Part shown: piece by piece, positions 1 to 8,315 of the stretch | How the letters are laid out: the number at the start of each line of letters is the position of its first letter | Position numbering within the stretch: position 1 is the first letter of the stretch | NCBI RefSeq assembly: GCF_900109575.1 | Contig: NZ_FOAF01000009.1 | Span: forward strand, 62,001-126,000 | Origin: Olivibacter domesticus | GTDB taxonomy: Bacteria > Bacteroidota > Bacteroidia > Sphingobacteriales > Sphingobacteriaceae | DNA length: 64,000 nt | Reading direction: 5' to 3' | Notes under the pieces: generated by a model | Databases searched by the model: none | Seen by the model: the letters and a program-made list of their open reading frames with translations, nothing else | Told to the model about the DNA's origin: nothing | Translations under genes and position numbers: made by a program

Positions 1-2
1 CG

Positions 3-1025
3 CCAGATCGTGAAGCGCTTTACAGAAGAGCTGCCAAACGGATTTGTGAAATAGCAAAAGATGAGGCCACAGGTGAAAAATTCAAGTTAAGAAACATACT
101 CAATGAGAATGCCGTAAAAAATGCATTTGCTGTTGATATGGCAATGGGTGGAAGCTCCAATACTGTCTTACATATGCTAGCTATTGCTAATGAAGCAGGT
201 GTTGATTTTCAACTCAAAGACATCAATGAGATCTCTAAAAACGTGTCACATATTGCTAAGATCTCCCCAAGCCTGTCTACAGTCCATATGGAAGATATTA
301 ACAGCGCCGGTGGTGTAAATGCGGTGATGAAGGAAATGACAAAAAGAGGGAATAGCGTTCTTGTAAATAACTTAACGATCAGCGGAGAAACCCTGATGGA
401 AAAGATTGCAGATGCGCAAATCAAGGATAAAAGTATTATCCGTACTGTAGATAATCCATATAGCCAGGTTGGCGGATTAGCAATTCTCTATGGCAACCTG
501 GCTGAGGAAGGTGCTGTAATTAAAACAGCTGGCCTTACGGGTGCAAGGGTATTTACCGGTAAAGCTATGTGTTATGATGGTCAGGATGAAGCTGTCGCAG
601 GAATTCTGATGAAAGAAGTGAAGGCAGGAGATGTAGTGGTAATTAGATATGAAGGCCCTAGGGGCGGACCAGGCATGCAGGAGATGTTAACGCCTACAAG
701 TTTAATTATGGGCATGGGGTTAGGTAGTTCTGTGGCGCTGATTACTGATGGAAGGTTCAGTGGCGCAACAAGAGGTGCATCGATCGGTCATGTTTCGCCA
801 GAGGCGGCAGAAGGCGGTATGATTGGCTTACTTAAGAACGGTGACGAAATCCATATAGACGTAGATAAATACATATTATCTGTCAATTTGGATGATGACG
901 AAATTGCTAAACGGAAAGCAGCATTTGTGCCAATTAAAAAATCTTTGCAATCAAGGTGGCTTGGTCAATATAGGGCATTGGTTACAAATGCTAGCAAAGG
1001 TGCCGTCTTGAAAACAGATCTGTAA
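3..1025 (+). CDS. ilvD: Dihydroxy-acid dehydratase, 3' part (5' end outside window)
   Basis: Dehydrates 2,3-dihydroxy-isovalerate and 2,3-dihydroxy-3-methylvalerate to 2-oxo acids, the penultimate step of valine/isoleucine synthesis; a cytosolic Fe-S enzyme. The reading frame is open from base 3, so the gene starts before the window. About 340 codons are visible. Family hallmarks are [13 protein letters not shown] near the start of the visible part, [14 protein letters not shown] in the middle, and [20 protein letters not shown] near the end, which is the strongly conserved C-terminal IlvD/Edd block. The stop is at 1023-1025. No other ilv gene follows, so the rest of the pathway, if linked, lies upstream. 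Identification is secure from these motifs. Confidence 0.95.
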   Translation, partial: PDREALYRRAAKRICEIAKDEATGEKFKLRNILNENAVKNAFAVDMAMGGSSNTVLHMLAIANEAGVDFQLKDINEISKNVSHIAKISPSLSTVHMEDINSAGGVNAVMKEMTKRGNSVLVNNLTISGETLMEKIADAQIKDKSIIRTVDNPYSQVGGLAILYGNLAEEGAVIKTAGLTGARVFTGKAMCYDGQDEAVAGILMKEVKAGDVVVIRYEGPRGGPGMQEMLTPTSLIMGMGLGSSVALITDGRFSGATRGASIGHVSPEAAEGGMIGLLKNGDEIHIDVDKYILSVNLDDDEIAKRKAAFVPIKKSLQSRWLGQYRALVTNASKGAVLKTDL

Positions 1026-1451
1026 TTGTATCGCGTTTAGATTTAAACAAGGAACAAGTAAATCATTTTGATCACTAGTTCCTTATTTAATTCCTCTCGT
1101 TTGAATTAAAAATAAAACCTTCACTTTCTTTATTCTCTCAATATCTTGCCATCTACACTTCGCGCCCGGAAGAAGTCAGCCGGCTTATTGAAGAGGCCTC
1201 GAGCATTGCCAAATAAGATGTCACATATTAATATGAAGACCACATCAAGACGGGAACAACTTTATAACCGCCGCGCCAAACATTCACCCTTTACTTCTGT
1301 TTCTTGTAAATTAAGTGAAGAAAAAAAGAGGCGCTACAGTAGAAAAACGCGAAGAAAATGCTTCAGCACAGCAGGAGGTTAAATCTCTTGCGGAGAAGCG
1401 AGGCGTAAGCGTTCTAATTGACGTTAATAGGGACATTTAAATTATCACTTC
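1026..1451. other. Intergenic stretch with coding-like debris
   Basis: No complete gene is convincing here. Two short plus-strand frames read like ends of proteins: one ending YTSRPEEVSRLIEEASSIAK-stop near 1212, and one ending EVKSLAEKRGVSVLIDVN..-stop near 1439. They are in different frames and lack clear starts. A 78-codon frame (1146-1382) covers the same bases but is Arg/Lys/Ser-rich and unlike a real protein. The best reading is a decayed gene or genes of unknown family. Confidence 0.3.
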
Positions 1452-1943
1452 ATGGAGCTAGGTATCGAGATTATCAAAAATGATGACGGACAAACCTTAG
1501 GAGTAGCGGGCGGTAACTACAGGATCATTGCATCGGGAGATAAAACCGACAATAAATATGCAGTCATTGAAATGATTGTCCCACCCGGAGGCGGGCCACC
1601 GCCCCATTCGCACCCTGATACACACGAAACCTTTTATGTATTGGAAGGAGAAGTTGAATTTCAGACGGAGCAGGGAAAATCCACTGTCGGTGCCGGAGGC
1701 TTTATAACCATCCCACTTGGGGGAGCCATTCATTGCTTTACCAACACATCCAAGTCGGTGGCCAAACTACTTTGTACCGTAATGCCCGCCGGCTTGGAAA
1801 AGGTATTCGAACTAGTTGGTGCTCCAGTAGGTATGGGTGAATTTGCACCCATACCTGAACTTACAGAAGATCGCCGGGAACTTATGGCACGGATAGACAG
1901 GCAATATGGTCAAAAAACATATCCAAAGGGGTATCTTGATTAA
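1452..1943 (+). CDS. Cupin-domain protein
   Basis: Small single-domain cupin (163 aa). The first cupin motif is visible at about residues 45-70 (PPGGGPPPHSHPDTHETFYVLEGE), with the usual metal-binding His residues (HSH..) and a Glu. The second motif region follows at about 80-105 (IPLGGAIHCFTN). No signal peptide. Proteins of this type bind a divalent metal and are often annotated as quercetin-dioxygenase-like, but the true substrate cannot be read from sequence. It stands alone, and no strong ribosome binding site is visible, which is normal for Bacteroidota. The family call is solid; the function is unknown. Confidence 0.85.
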   Translation: MELGIEIIKNDDGQTLGVAGGNYRIIASGDKTDNKYAVIEMIVPPGGGPPPHSHPDTHETFYVLEGEVEFQTEQGKSTVGAGGFITIPLGGAIHCFTNTSKSVAKLLCTVMPAGLEKVFELVGAPVGMGEFAPIPELTEDRRELMARIDRQYGQKTYPKGYLD

Positions 1944-2066
1944 GCACGAAATACATCATGTAGCAATAAGTATTCTCTTTTACTCAAAGAATGAGGAATG
2001 GTTATCACGTAGGTAACTTCGGGGATGCTTGCCCGAAAACTCTTTGAAATCCCTAATCATATGCGA

Positions 2067-2699
2067 TTAATCGTAGTAACCTGAATGCTCATTATATGTT
2101 ACCGGAATATCCTGTTTGCCCAGCTTTAGTATTTCGCCGAATGCCAGTGCGGCTTTGTGTACCTGTACTGTCCAGTCTTCTGCTGCATTGCCGTCTGCTC
2201 CGTCCGATATGTATTTGAGGCTGAGGAAAGGGATATTTTCTTTCATTGCCACAAGAGCCAACGCGTAGGCTTCCATATCCACCACATTGTAAATAGTAGT
2301 GGAATGTGCCATTTCAAAATTATCTCCCGTTCCGCAAACGGCTTCGGGTAGTCCGTCCATCTGCAAACCGTATTCAAGGATTGGAGGCAATCCCGACAAG
2401 GGGGTTTCGTATTGGTCGTAGCCCAATCCTCTTACATCCATATCCCGTTGTATGAATTTGGAGCAGCAGACTATGTCGCCTTTTTTGTAATGGTTGCTTC
2501 CGGCAGAACCTAAATTGACAATCAATTTCGGTTTTTCCTGCTGTATGGCTTTCATCAGATTATAGGCTGCATTTACTTTGCCAATTCCGCATATCAGGTG
2601 CTTGTAATCCGTAAATACATCGGCTGCTTCAGATGCCAGTGCGAACGTAAACAGTACATCCTCAACAGGAAAAGCATATTTGGGGTTTATGGTAATCAT
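2067..2699 (-). CDS. MTA/SAH nucleosidase-like nucleoside phosphorylase
   Basis: About 210 aa of the PNP/UDP phosphorylase fold. Visible elements are LIVNLGSAGS (ligand-binding glycine-rich strand), DMDVRGLGYDQYETP, VCGTGDNFE, and VVDMEAYALALVA, where the Glu of DMEA binds the ribose. The segment SLKYISDGADG carries the catalytic Asp region typical of MTA/SAH nucleosidases. This enzyme type cleaves adenine from methylthioadenosine or S-adenosylhomocysteine, though the substrate is not proven. The ATG at 2699 is preferred over an in-frame TTG one codon upstream. It lies next to degraded genes and is likely monocistronic. Confidence 0.8.
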   Translation of the reverse strand: MITINPKYAFPVEDVLFTFALASEAADVFTDYKHLICGIGKVNAAYNLMKAIQQEKPKLIVNLGSAGSNHYKKGDIVCCSKFIQRDMDVRGLGYDQYETPLSGLPPILEYGLQMDGLPEAVCGTGDNFEMAHSTTIYNVVDMEAYALALVAMKENIPFLSLKYISDGADGNAAEDWTVQVHKAALAFGEILKLGKQDIPVTYNEHSGYYD

Positions 2700-2990
2700 C
2701 AATTCTTTTTAATGGATTAATACCCTACAAAGTTAAACTTTTAGTGCTAACTGTTCGGTCAACAATGTTACCAAAGCAGATGTAGGGAAAACACCTAACT
2801 GTCTCCACTTTATTTTCCCGTCCTTAAATTATAATGGCAAAATAGGCCCTCATAAAATAGGCCTGGTGGCTCGTTTTGATGGCGTTTGGTACTGTAGGCT
2901 GTGTAATGAATGCATGGAAGATAATAAAAACTTTATCACTCACCTATTTCTTCGATCTGTTAACAAAATTTTAAATAGGGTAAGGAACCA

Positions 2991-3198
2991 ATGGGCCATC
3001 CAGCGATTGAGAGATTATCTGGTTCAGTGTTATGCTATTAATGAAAAACGCTTAGCACAAAAGCAGCAGGAACAAATCTGCGCTTGAACTGCTCAAAGCA
3101 TATAGAACTTATGGAAAGACCAGAAGGTTACCCTAAATATGACTTTGGATACAATTATGATAAATTGCTTCTCTTGTTTGAATATTTGAAAATTGAGG
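2991..3198 (+). pseudogene. RhuM-family fragment, copy 1 (3' part only)
   Basis: The frame encodes WAIQRLRDYLVQCYAINEKR and then LAQKQQEQ. This matches the segment of RhuM-like (KilA-N-related, phage/virulence-associated) proteins that normally reads WAT..LRDYLVQGYA.NEKRL. The frame breaks after QKQQEQ; the second copy (4612-4881) shows that a 2-nt difference causes the shift. Bases 3012-3197 are almost identical to 4755-4942. No start or N-terminal domain is present. This is a decayed duplicate, not a functional gene. Confidence 0.6.
3012..3197 (+). repeat. Direct repeat (left copy) flanking the PD-(D/E)XK gene
   Basis: This 186-bp block matches 4755-4942 with only a few differences: one substitution in ..CAG(T/G)GTTATGC.., a small indel and substitution cluster around the AAATCTGC run, and one T/C change near the end. 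The two copies are in direct orientation and flank the Rpn-like nuclease gene. Confidence 0.85.
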
Positions 3199-3383
3199 GT
3201 GACACAGCTAGGTGCATGATCTTAAATATATTCTCTGGCGTACTGGCAGATTTTAAACTGAAAAAAGAGAAAGATGGCTGGCAAGTGCTATCTTATGGTA
3301 AGAATATGATTTAAAATTTATATGACAATAACTGTCTCCGGCAGAAATAAATGATATTGTCATTGCAATTAACCGCCATAAAA

Positions 3384-3494
3384 ATGGAAGTTCAGGCACG
3401 AAATATTGTAATTAGATTATTCTTTATACTCCTTTTAAGTGCTTTTAACAATACAGCAACAGCCCAGCAAGCTATTAAAGTGAAACGCAGGTAA
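3384..3494 (+). pseudogene. Truncated exported protein (signal-peptide stub)
   Basis: A 36-codon frame starts MEVQARNIVIRLFFILLLS, continues AFNNTATAQQAIKVKRR and then stops. This is a convincing Sec signal peptide with a TATAQQ cleavage region typical of Bacteroidota, but it ends at once. It is probably the stump of a lost secreted protein gene. What it encoded cannot be told. Confidence 0.4.
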
Positions 3495-3577
3495 TTGAAG
3501 ACGAGAGAAAATCTACAACAAAAGCCATCTCTTTAAAAAGAAATGGCTTAAAATATAGTTATATCAGCTGTAAAAGA

Positions 3578-4459
3578 CTACAGCTTCTCTACTACCGTTA
3601 GGGGCAGTTTTAAACTTTCAGCAATGATGTGGTTAGCTACACCCGCTTTTTTTAAAGATTGTGCAGAGACCAATTTCTCTTGATCTGCCTTTGAGCGCTC
3701 TTGTTCAGCTGCTTTTTTCTCAGCAAGCGACATCGCGCTGTTCCACAACCACTTGTCTTGCAAACTTGCTTCGTATGCCATTCTTTCCTCCTTTGTTAAA
3801 TTGGACAATTCTGCTATTTTAAAAATACGCTGAAATATCCGTTTGTTCATGAACGTTGGAATCTTATCCGCTTTACTCAGGTTATTCAATAACCAGAACC
3901 ACCTATCCTTATCCGTTTTGATTTCCTCGTCTTTTTTTGCAAAGTTAGGGAGTTCCAAGAATATATAGCTCAATTTACTGTAAAAAATTCTCCCCGAATC
4001 TTTGTCTATCAGAGAGATACTCTTCAAATACCGTTCCCGTTCCATATCATCCATCCTGAACTCCAATATACCTATGAAAATCACTGCCGGTAGTTCAAAG
4101 TTCCAGTATTCGACCCCTTTGGGATATTGGCTGCTTATAAGCCTTGAAGTGCTGAACATAACCCGTTCCTTGAAATTATCGTGGTTCATGCGTTGCATTT
4201 CCACAATGATTTCTTCTCCGTTATCACCTGTACATCGTAAGTCGAAAATCACTTTCTTCTGATCAGCTGTTTCGCCCAAATATTCTGTAGGGCCATATAC
4301 AAGGTTTTTGATTCGTTTACCACTCCCGATCAATTCATTTAAAAAAGGGATCAATATGTCTTGATGGGCAGGCTTTCCGAACAAAAATTTGAATCCAAAA
4401 TCGCTCCCGGGATCGATAAAGCGACCAACGGTAGGTTTTTCTAGGTTGTTTTTAGTCAT
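3578..4459 (-). CDS. Rpn-like PD-(D/E)XK nuclease / putative transposase
   Basis: A 293-aa member of the PDDEXK_2 (Rpn, recombination-promoting nuclease) family. The N-terminus has FIDPGSDFGFKFLFG, the family signature. The catalytic core follows as KVIFDLRC...EEIIVEMQR at about residues 69-90: an Asp, then E-x-Q replacing E-x-K, as in this family. The C-terminal third is charged and Ala/Lys-rich (AEKKAAEQERSKADQEK). Known family members stimulate RecA-independent recombination and cut DNA; many are short-lived repeats in Bacteroidota genomes. Both sides carry near-identical 186/188-bp direct repeats derived from a RhuM-like gene, so it sits inside a duplicated segment. It appears intact. Confidence 0.85.
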   Translation of the reverse strand: MTKNNLEKPTVGRFIDPGSDFGFKFLFGKPAHQDILIPFLNELIGSGKRIKNLVYGPTEYLGETADQKKVIFDLRCTGDNGEEIIVEMQRMNHDNFKERVMFSTSRLISSQYPKGVEYWNFELPAVIFIGILEFRMDDMERERYLKSISLIDKDSGRIFYSKLSYIFLELPNFAKKDEEIKTDKDRWFWLLNNLSKADKIPTFMNKRIFQRIFKIAELSNLTKEERMAYEASLQDKWLWNSAMSLAEKKAAEQERSKADQEKLVSAQSLKKAGVANHIIAESLKLPLTVVEKL

Positions 4460-4611
4460 ACTTTGATATTTAGGTTATTTACAAATATAGCAAAGCACAG
4501 CTTGATATACTAAAAAAATTAGTTTTTTTGTAAAAAATTGTCTGAAAAATCATGCTTCGAAATCTAATAGGATCGGTTATACCATTTTTCACTACGTAAA
4601 AACCTATTATG

Positions 4612-4881
4612 GATACTGTGTGGCTTAATCGAAATTAATTAGCCGAATTATTTGGTCGCGATGTCAAAACCATTGGCAAACACATAAATAACGTTTTCAA
4701 TGGAGGAGAATTGGATAAAGGTTCAGTTGTCGCAAATTTTGCGATAACTGCAGCAGATTATCTGGTTCAGGGTTATGCTATTAATGAAAAACGCTTAGCA
4801 CAAAAGCAGCAGGAGTGCAAATCTGCACTTGAACTGCTCAAAGCATATAGAACTTATGGAAAGACCAGAAGGTTACCCTAA
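4612..4881 (+). pseudogene. RhuM-family gene, copy 2 (in-frame stop and internal deletion)
   Basis: One frame reads MDTVWLNRN-stop, then LAELFGRDVKTIGKHINNVF and GGELDKGSVVANFAITA, which is the N-terminal DNA-binding-like part of RhuM-family virulence/phage proteins. It then jumps directly to ADYLVQGYAINEKRLAQKQQ and ends LLKAYRTYGKTRRLP-stop. Compared with the family, roughly 50 residues (the YRV.S.RGTQFR.WAT part) are missing at the junction, and a stop interrupts codon 10. It is therefore inactive. The 3' half is duplicated at 3012-3197. Confidence 0.65.
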
Positions 4882-4942
4882 ATATGACTTTGGATACAAT
4901 TATGATAAATTGCTCCTCTTGTTTGAATATTTGAAAATTGAG
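4755..4942 (+). repeat. Direct repeat (right copy) flanking the PD-(D/E)XK gene
   Basis: This 188-bp copy of the block at 3012-3197 has the same orientation. It contains the 3' end of the RhuM-like pseudogene and about 60 bp beyond its stop, so the repeat extends past the coding part. Homology ends sharply on both sides. Confidence 0.85.
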
Positions 4943-5002
4943 TATATGGTGGCATATCTATTCGAGGTATAAATAACTCTTTGAAGGTATTACTTTACTT
5001 TA

Positions 5003-5656
5003 TCAGTAAAGGTTTCCAAACTTGTCTGTATAAATAAGAATCAAGGTGATTGTGTCGAAAGTTGCGTGTGATAGAATAGGTATCCAAAGGTTATTATCGA
5101 ATTTCTTAAAAAGTATAGCCCAGAATAAACCTCCAAAAACAGCCGCAACCATACCGAAAACATCCTGTTGCCAGTGATACAGTCCAAACAGTATACTTGT
5201 AATGATCACACTCCATAACATTGAACTCTTTGTAAGTCGTTTATCCAGCAAAGATTGAATGTAGCCACGAAAAGTAATTTCCTCATAAAAACCTCCTATA
5301 AGCCACGCAGCTATAATAATTATTATCAGTTTTGAAGGGCTCTCTTTAATGAAATTATATTCTGTATAATCGGGAACAACAAAAAAGTACTTTATCGTGG
5401 GAATATAAATAAGTTGCATAAAGCCGACCCATATTAAAGCTGAAACTATCCCAATCAAAACCGCTTTGATAGTTAAGCCATTTTTCGAAAGCCCTAGATC
5501 ACGGAATATTTTAGCTTCCTTGCGCAGAAGGAACCAGATTAAGAGCAGACATACAACGCTGTACGAATAAAAGGGTAATGGAACAAAATGTGGAAATAAT
5601 ATGAGAAAAGCTATAATTCCAATATCCCTAAATAAGAGTAGAGCCTTATTTTCCAT
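5003..5656 (-). CDS. CPBP-family intramembrane metalloprotease
   Basis: A 217-aa hydrophobic protein with about seven membrane segments. It carries all CPBP/Abi (CAAX protease-like) motifs: EEITFRGY (EExxxR, motif 1), LYHWQQ (motif 2, with His) and LSHATFD (motif 3, His plus Asp). The family covers Rce1-type prenyl-protein proteases and bacteriocin self-immunity proteins in bacteria. No precursor peptide or bacteriocin gene is seen nearby, so its role is open. The start MENKALLLF fits, and the gene is monocistronic. Confidence 0.88.
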   Translation of the reverse strand: MENKALLLFRDIGIIAFLILFPHFVPLPFYSYSVVCLLLIWFLLRKEAKIFRDLGLSKNGLTIKAVLIGIVSALIWVGFMQLIYIPTIKYFFVVPDYTEYNFIKESPSKLIIIIIAAWLIGGFYEEITFRGYIQSLLDKRLTKSSMLWSVIITSILFGLYHWQQDVFGMVAAVFGGLFWAILFKKFDNNLWIPILSHATFDTITLILIYTDKFGNLY

Positions 5657-5849
5657 TTATGGTATTCTGATACCTGCTTTATTTATTTTAGTTGAAACTA
5701 GATTTAGTTTGCACAGGATAAAAATACTAAAACAAACGGTCTTTTGCTGAAGCATATAGTTCATAGGGCGGATACGCAAAAGGACAGGAAAGCGATGAGG
5801 AATCCATTATGCCCATGGTTTTGCTCCGAATAATACTTAATTTCGTGAT

Positions 5850-6470
5850 ATGAGTAACCTTAATCCACATTCGCCGTTTTGGGAGCTATTGCCGCTTAAA
5901 GGCTTGGGGCCGATACGGTTTTTGACCAATAAATCGACGATGCAGGCATATCACGGTGAACTCGGTTCGATCACGGCCGAAAGAAACGAAAATTTGGAGC
6001 AGCAGCAACAGGAACTGTATGATACCTTTAATCAGTTCAGCGAATTCTTCAGTCAAGACGATTTAAATAATGTGCTTGAAGCAATGCAGGTTGTCGGAGA
6101 TAGTCGGGATGATATTTCGACGGTGTTCATGGACTCTGGAATATCGCTGGAATATAAAGCCGATCAATTGGTGGAGGTTTTCGCTGATGACAGGGCGAAA
6201 CAGTTGCATTTTCAGGGTATGCCGATTTTTTCTACCGATCCAAAACAATTGGTTATGTACATCAGCAAGCAATTAAATGAAACCCCTTTTATCAAGAGTG
6301 AAGAAATTGCTTTCCCCGTGCACAACCTTTTTTTGTTTTCATTCTTGAGTGAGCAAGCAGGTGGTGCATACCACGACGGGGAAAAGAAGAGTAGAACCGT
6401 TAGCTGGTGGAATACAGCGCGGCCTTACGGTGAGGATTTATCTGCTTATCGTCCCTTAGAACTGATTTGA
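5850..6470 (+). CDS. Hypothetical protein, 206 aa
   Basis: I do not recognise this family. The protein is soluble with no signal peptide. It opens MSNLNPHSPFWELLPLKGLG and has a Gln/Glu-rich stretch (residues 45-60, NENLEQQQQELYDTF) likely to be helical. It contains several acidic segments (SQDDLNNVLEAM; VEVFADDRAK) and ends in a Trp-rich stretch (VSWWNTARPYGEDL). Composition and frame quality look like a genuine gene. Its position, directly beside toxin-antitoxin debris, makes an immunity-like or accessory role possible, but nothing in the sequence proves it. Confidence 0.6.
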   Translation: MSNLNPHSPFWELLPLKGLGPIRFLTNKSTMQAYHGELGSITAERNENLEQQQQELYDTFNQFSEFFSQDDLNNVLEAMQVVGDSRDDISTVFMDSGISLEYKADQLVEVFADDRAKQLHFQGMPIFSTDPKQLVMYISKQLNETPFIKSEEIAFPVHNLFLFSFLSEQAGGAYHDGEKKSRTVSWWNTARPYGEDLSAYRPLELI

Positions 6471-6508
6471 GATGGAGCCTTCGGTGTAAGAAAAGATGAG
6501 CATCTGCA

Positions 6509-6554
6509 AAAAAACATGAGTTCAATCCCTTTGAATGGTTGAAATACACCAAGC
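6509..6554 (+). pseudogene. Possible IS66-type transposase tail
   Basis: A short frame reads HEFNPFEWLKYTKLP, which resembles the NP-[FY]-EWLK-[DY] segment near the C-terminus of IS66-family transposases. It runs straight into the broken zeta-toxin start on the opposite strand, and may mark the insertion or deletion that truncated that toxin. It is only about 15 residues long, so this is tentative. Confidence 0.25.
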
Positions 6555-6591
6555 TTCCGTTTGAACCTGCTATGATATATAGGTTAGGCAC
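6552..6591 (-). pseudogene. Zeta-toxin-like gene, truncated after 12 codons (copy 1)
   Basis: It starts with a GTG that overlaps the stop of the upstream 83-aa gene (TAGTG). It reads MPNLYIIAGSNG, the first strand and first half of the P-loop seen in zeta-toxin/P-loop kinase genes (MPxLYIIAGxNGAGKS). Homology stops before GKS; the sequence beyond (reading MSLVYFN..) is unrelated and opposite-strand debris takes over. It is therefore a dead toxin gene next to an apparently intact partner. Confidence 0.55.
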
Positions 6592-6842
6592 TAAAATAGG
6601 TTTAATTCATTGCGAATTGCTTCTTCTTGCACTTTTGTCAATTCGCGAACGATAGTGAAAGATTTTAAGTTAGGTGAAACCATTACAACCTTAATAGAAT
6701 GATCTGGGTATTCCAGATAACTCTGGTCTTTAGGCAATTTGTTAGACCATATCAAAAAAGGCTTTCCTTGCTCAAGTTTTTGCCTTCTTAATTTTCTTAC
6801 AACAGAATTACCAACTGTTTTTAATTCTTCAATGGTTCCCAT
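6591..6842 (-). CDS. Small protein, probable antitoxin partner of a lost zeta-like toxin
   Basis: An 83-aa protein, MGTIEELKTVGNSVVRKLRR.., with a basic N-terminal helix, a central WSNKLPKDQSYLEYPD stretch and a helical, acidic C-terminus ending EEAIRNELNLF. Its stop overlaps a GTG start of a P-loop toxin-like frame (TAGTG), the classic coupled arrangement of an antitoxin followed by its toxin. The toxin has been lost after 12 codons. The same C-terminus (..IRDELDLF) followed by the same overlap occurs again at 7556-7670, which supports calling this a family with that partner. The function is inferred from context only. Confidence 0.6.
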   Translation of the reverse strand: MGTIEELKTVGNSVVRKLRRQKLEQGKPFLIWSNKLPKDQSYLEYPDHSIKVVMVSPNLKSFTIVRELTKVQEEAIRNELNLF

Positions 6843-6888
6843 TTTGTTTTATTTTTTGCCTAAAACAAAGGTTGATTATTGAACGATA

Positions 6889-7392
6889 CTATAGCGAACT
6901 TGCTTTCTTCTCTGGTGCGTCACCTACGAATGCCTCTATAAAACGGCCTTCTTCCCTGCTGTCTTCAAACACGATTTTCACCAATTGCACGCCGTTGGAG
7001 TCGGCGGAAATGCCAGTAGCGGTGATGGTTAACCTCACTTCTTGCTCTGGTTGGAGCAGGTAGTTCAGGTAGTTTTGCTTGTCCTCAAAACGTACCAGCA
7101 CCCTGCCCATGGAAATTGTTGAAATATAATAGCTATTGCGCTTGCTGTCTACAACCTGCGTACCAAATACATTCAGCCTGAGTTCTCGAGGCACTTCTTT
7201 TTTGTTTAGCAAGGTGAGCGTGGCCTTTGCGGTGTTCGTGGTGGCGTCTAATTGATAATCTATAGCATTGAATTGAATATCATCTACGACGGCGGAACTA
7301 TCAGGTGGTGAAACAGCTAGTTGGGCTGCTTTGCCTGCCGATAGCCCAATGAACAATAAACTGCAAGCCAGTATAAAGGACAGATTCTTCAT
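6889..7392 (-). CDS. Exported hypothetical protein
   Basis: A 167-aa protein with a clear Sec signal peptide (MKNLSFILACSLLFIGLSAG, cleavage near KAA-QL). The mature part is a predicted beta-sandwich-like domain: alternating strands such as TAKATLTLLNKKEVPRELRL, YYISTISMGRVLVRF and EVRLTITATGI. The C-terminus is short and charged. I do not recognise a named family. It is flanked by toxin-antitoxin debris on both sides but is itself intact. It is probably periplasmic or surface-located; the role is unknown. Confidence 0.65.
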   Translation of the reverse strand: MKNLSFILACSLLFIGLSAGKAAQLAVSPPDSSAVVDDIQFNAIDYQLDATTNTAKATLTLLNKKEVPRELRLNVFGTQVVDSKRNSYYISTISMGRVLVRFEDKQNYLNYLLQPEQEVRLTITATGISADSNGVQLVKIVFEDSREEGRFIEAFVGDAPEKKASSL

Positions 7393-7555
7393 GGTGCGAT
7401 GGCTATATGTTAATTTTTGAAACGTATGATTGCTGTATTTTGCTTTTAGTTGTCATGCTATAGATCAAATTTAGTTAATTTATTTGATAAGCTATTAGGA
7501 TGAGCTAACTCGACTAAAAAACGAATACGTCATTTTACTCTAGGTAGATATTCAA

Positions 7556-7683
7556 GCCCAACACCAGATTTTCCAGCTCCTTTTGAGCCAGTGACGATAT
7601 ATAGGCTAGGCACTAGAATAAGTCTAATTCATCGCGAATTTTATTTTGCATTTCGCGATTTGCAAAATGCAAAATACATGTAC
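7556..7683 (-). pseudogene. Second antitoxin-tail/zeta-toxin-head remnant (copy 2)
   Basis: Reading the minus strand, a frame ends ANREMQNKIRDELDLF-stop, matching the C-terminus of the 83-aa gene at 6591-6842. Its TAG overlaps a GTG that starts MPSLYIVTGSKGAGKSGVGL and continues EYLPRVK-stop. This copy keeps the full Walker A motif (GSKGAGKS) but stops after about 27 codons. It is therefore a second, independently truncated copy of the same antitoxin-toxin junction, about 1 kb from the first. Confidence 0.6.
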
Positions 7684-7921
7684 GGATAGATGAGTAGAAC
7701 TGGAAATAAAGAATTATTAAGATGGCAGACCTTGAACTAATAGGCACAGATTGAAGGGATATATCCAAAAAAATTAAGGCCGTCTATACGGGGTTCTTTT
7801 CTGAATGTGTAAGGTTATAGCGTGTTAACGATTGGAAGAAGTTATCCATTTCTTTTGTTTGGTGATTTCGGTACGACTACGAATCTTTGCTTTGCGGAAG
7901 TTAAAACTTATTTTTGTTTAA
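7684..7921. other. Intergenic stretch without recognisable gene
   Basis: About 240 bp between the zeta-like remnant and the HNH remnant. No frame longer than about 25 codons has sensible composition and no clear hairpin was noticed. Probably decayed sequence. Confidence 0.4.
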
Positions 7922-8075
7922 ATGATGCAGCAGTTTCCTACCAGCAATAATCTACCCATTCATCAGCTGGCCGCCTGTTTTAACAATACATCGGCTACTT
8001 ATAAATTCTATTGGCTTTATTAGACGAGATCCAGAACGGGCATTAAGCCGTTAACAAATAACCCTATATGCTATT
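7922..8075 (+). pseudogene. HNH endonuclease, 5' fragment (frameshifted)
   Basis: It reads MMQQFPTSNNLPIHQLAACF, then NNTSATYKFYWLY-stop. The segment (..LA..FNNTSATYKFYW.LALLDEIQNG..) is typical of the N-terminus of a family of HNH-endonuclease-domain proteins in Bacteroidota; in the next frame the sequence continues LLDEIQNGH. The matching C-terminal half (HMERFIPYSFVSHDQIWNLIP) is found at 9810-10067 on the same strand, on the far side of the Fic gene. Together they look like one gene split and partly deleted. Confidence 0.5.
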
Positions 8076-8135
8076 TCGGAAATTAGAGCAACATCCTCTG
8101 TTACCACTGCCCCATATCGCCCCTATTGTAAATCG

Positions 8136-8312
8136 TTAGCAAAAAGCAATTTAAAGATTGCATTAAAAATTGCAATACCTCCTTTGAACAGAAAAAGTCC
8201 ATACGATCCGGATTTCGTCAAGGAAATTCTCGATGGCCGGGAAGATGTCAAAAATGCAAAGGAGTTAAACTGGATTAAACTAAAGTCAAGGCCGGGACAC
8301 AAGAGTGATTAA
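8136..8312 (+). pseudogene. Small antitoxin-like protein remnant (DUF2683-like)
   Basis: A frame without a good start codon reads LKIALKIAIPPLNRKSPYDP, DFVKEILDGREDVKNAKELN and ends PGHKSD. The pattern LKIAIP..KSPYDP.FV..I is typical of short antitoxin-like proteins that precede a RelE-like toxin. No toxin follows: the next gene (Fic) is on the other strand, 3 bp away. It is probably a remnant, or could use an unusual start. Low to moderate confidence. Confidence 0.4.
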
Positions 8313-8315
8313 GTA

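Noticed and set aside
1146-1382. 78-codon plus-strand frame
   Set aside because: Very basic, Ser/Arg-rich composition unlike its neighbours; better coding-like fragments exist in other frames over the same bases.
3084-3314. 76-codon frame inside and after the RhuM copy 1
   Set aside because: It begins in a shifted frame of the RhuM remnant. The first ~40 codons are duplicated in the right-hand repeat, where the frame diverges, so it is likely decayed sequence rather than a gene. Not excluded completely.
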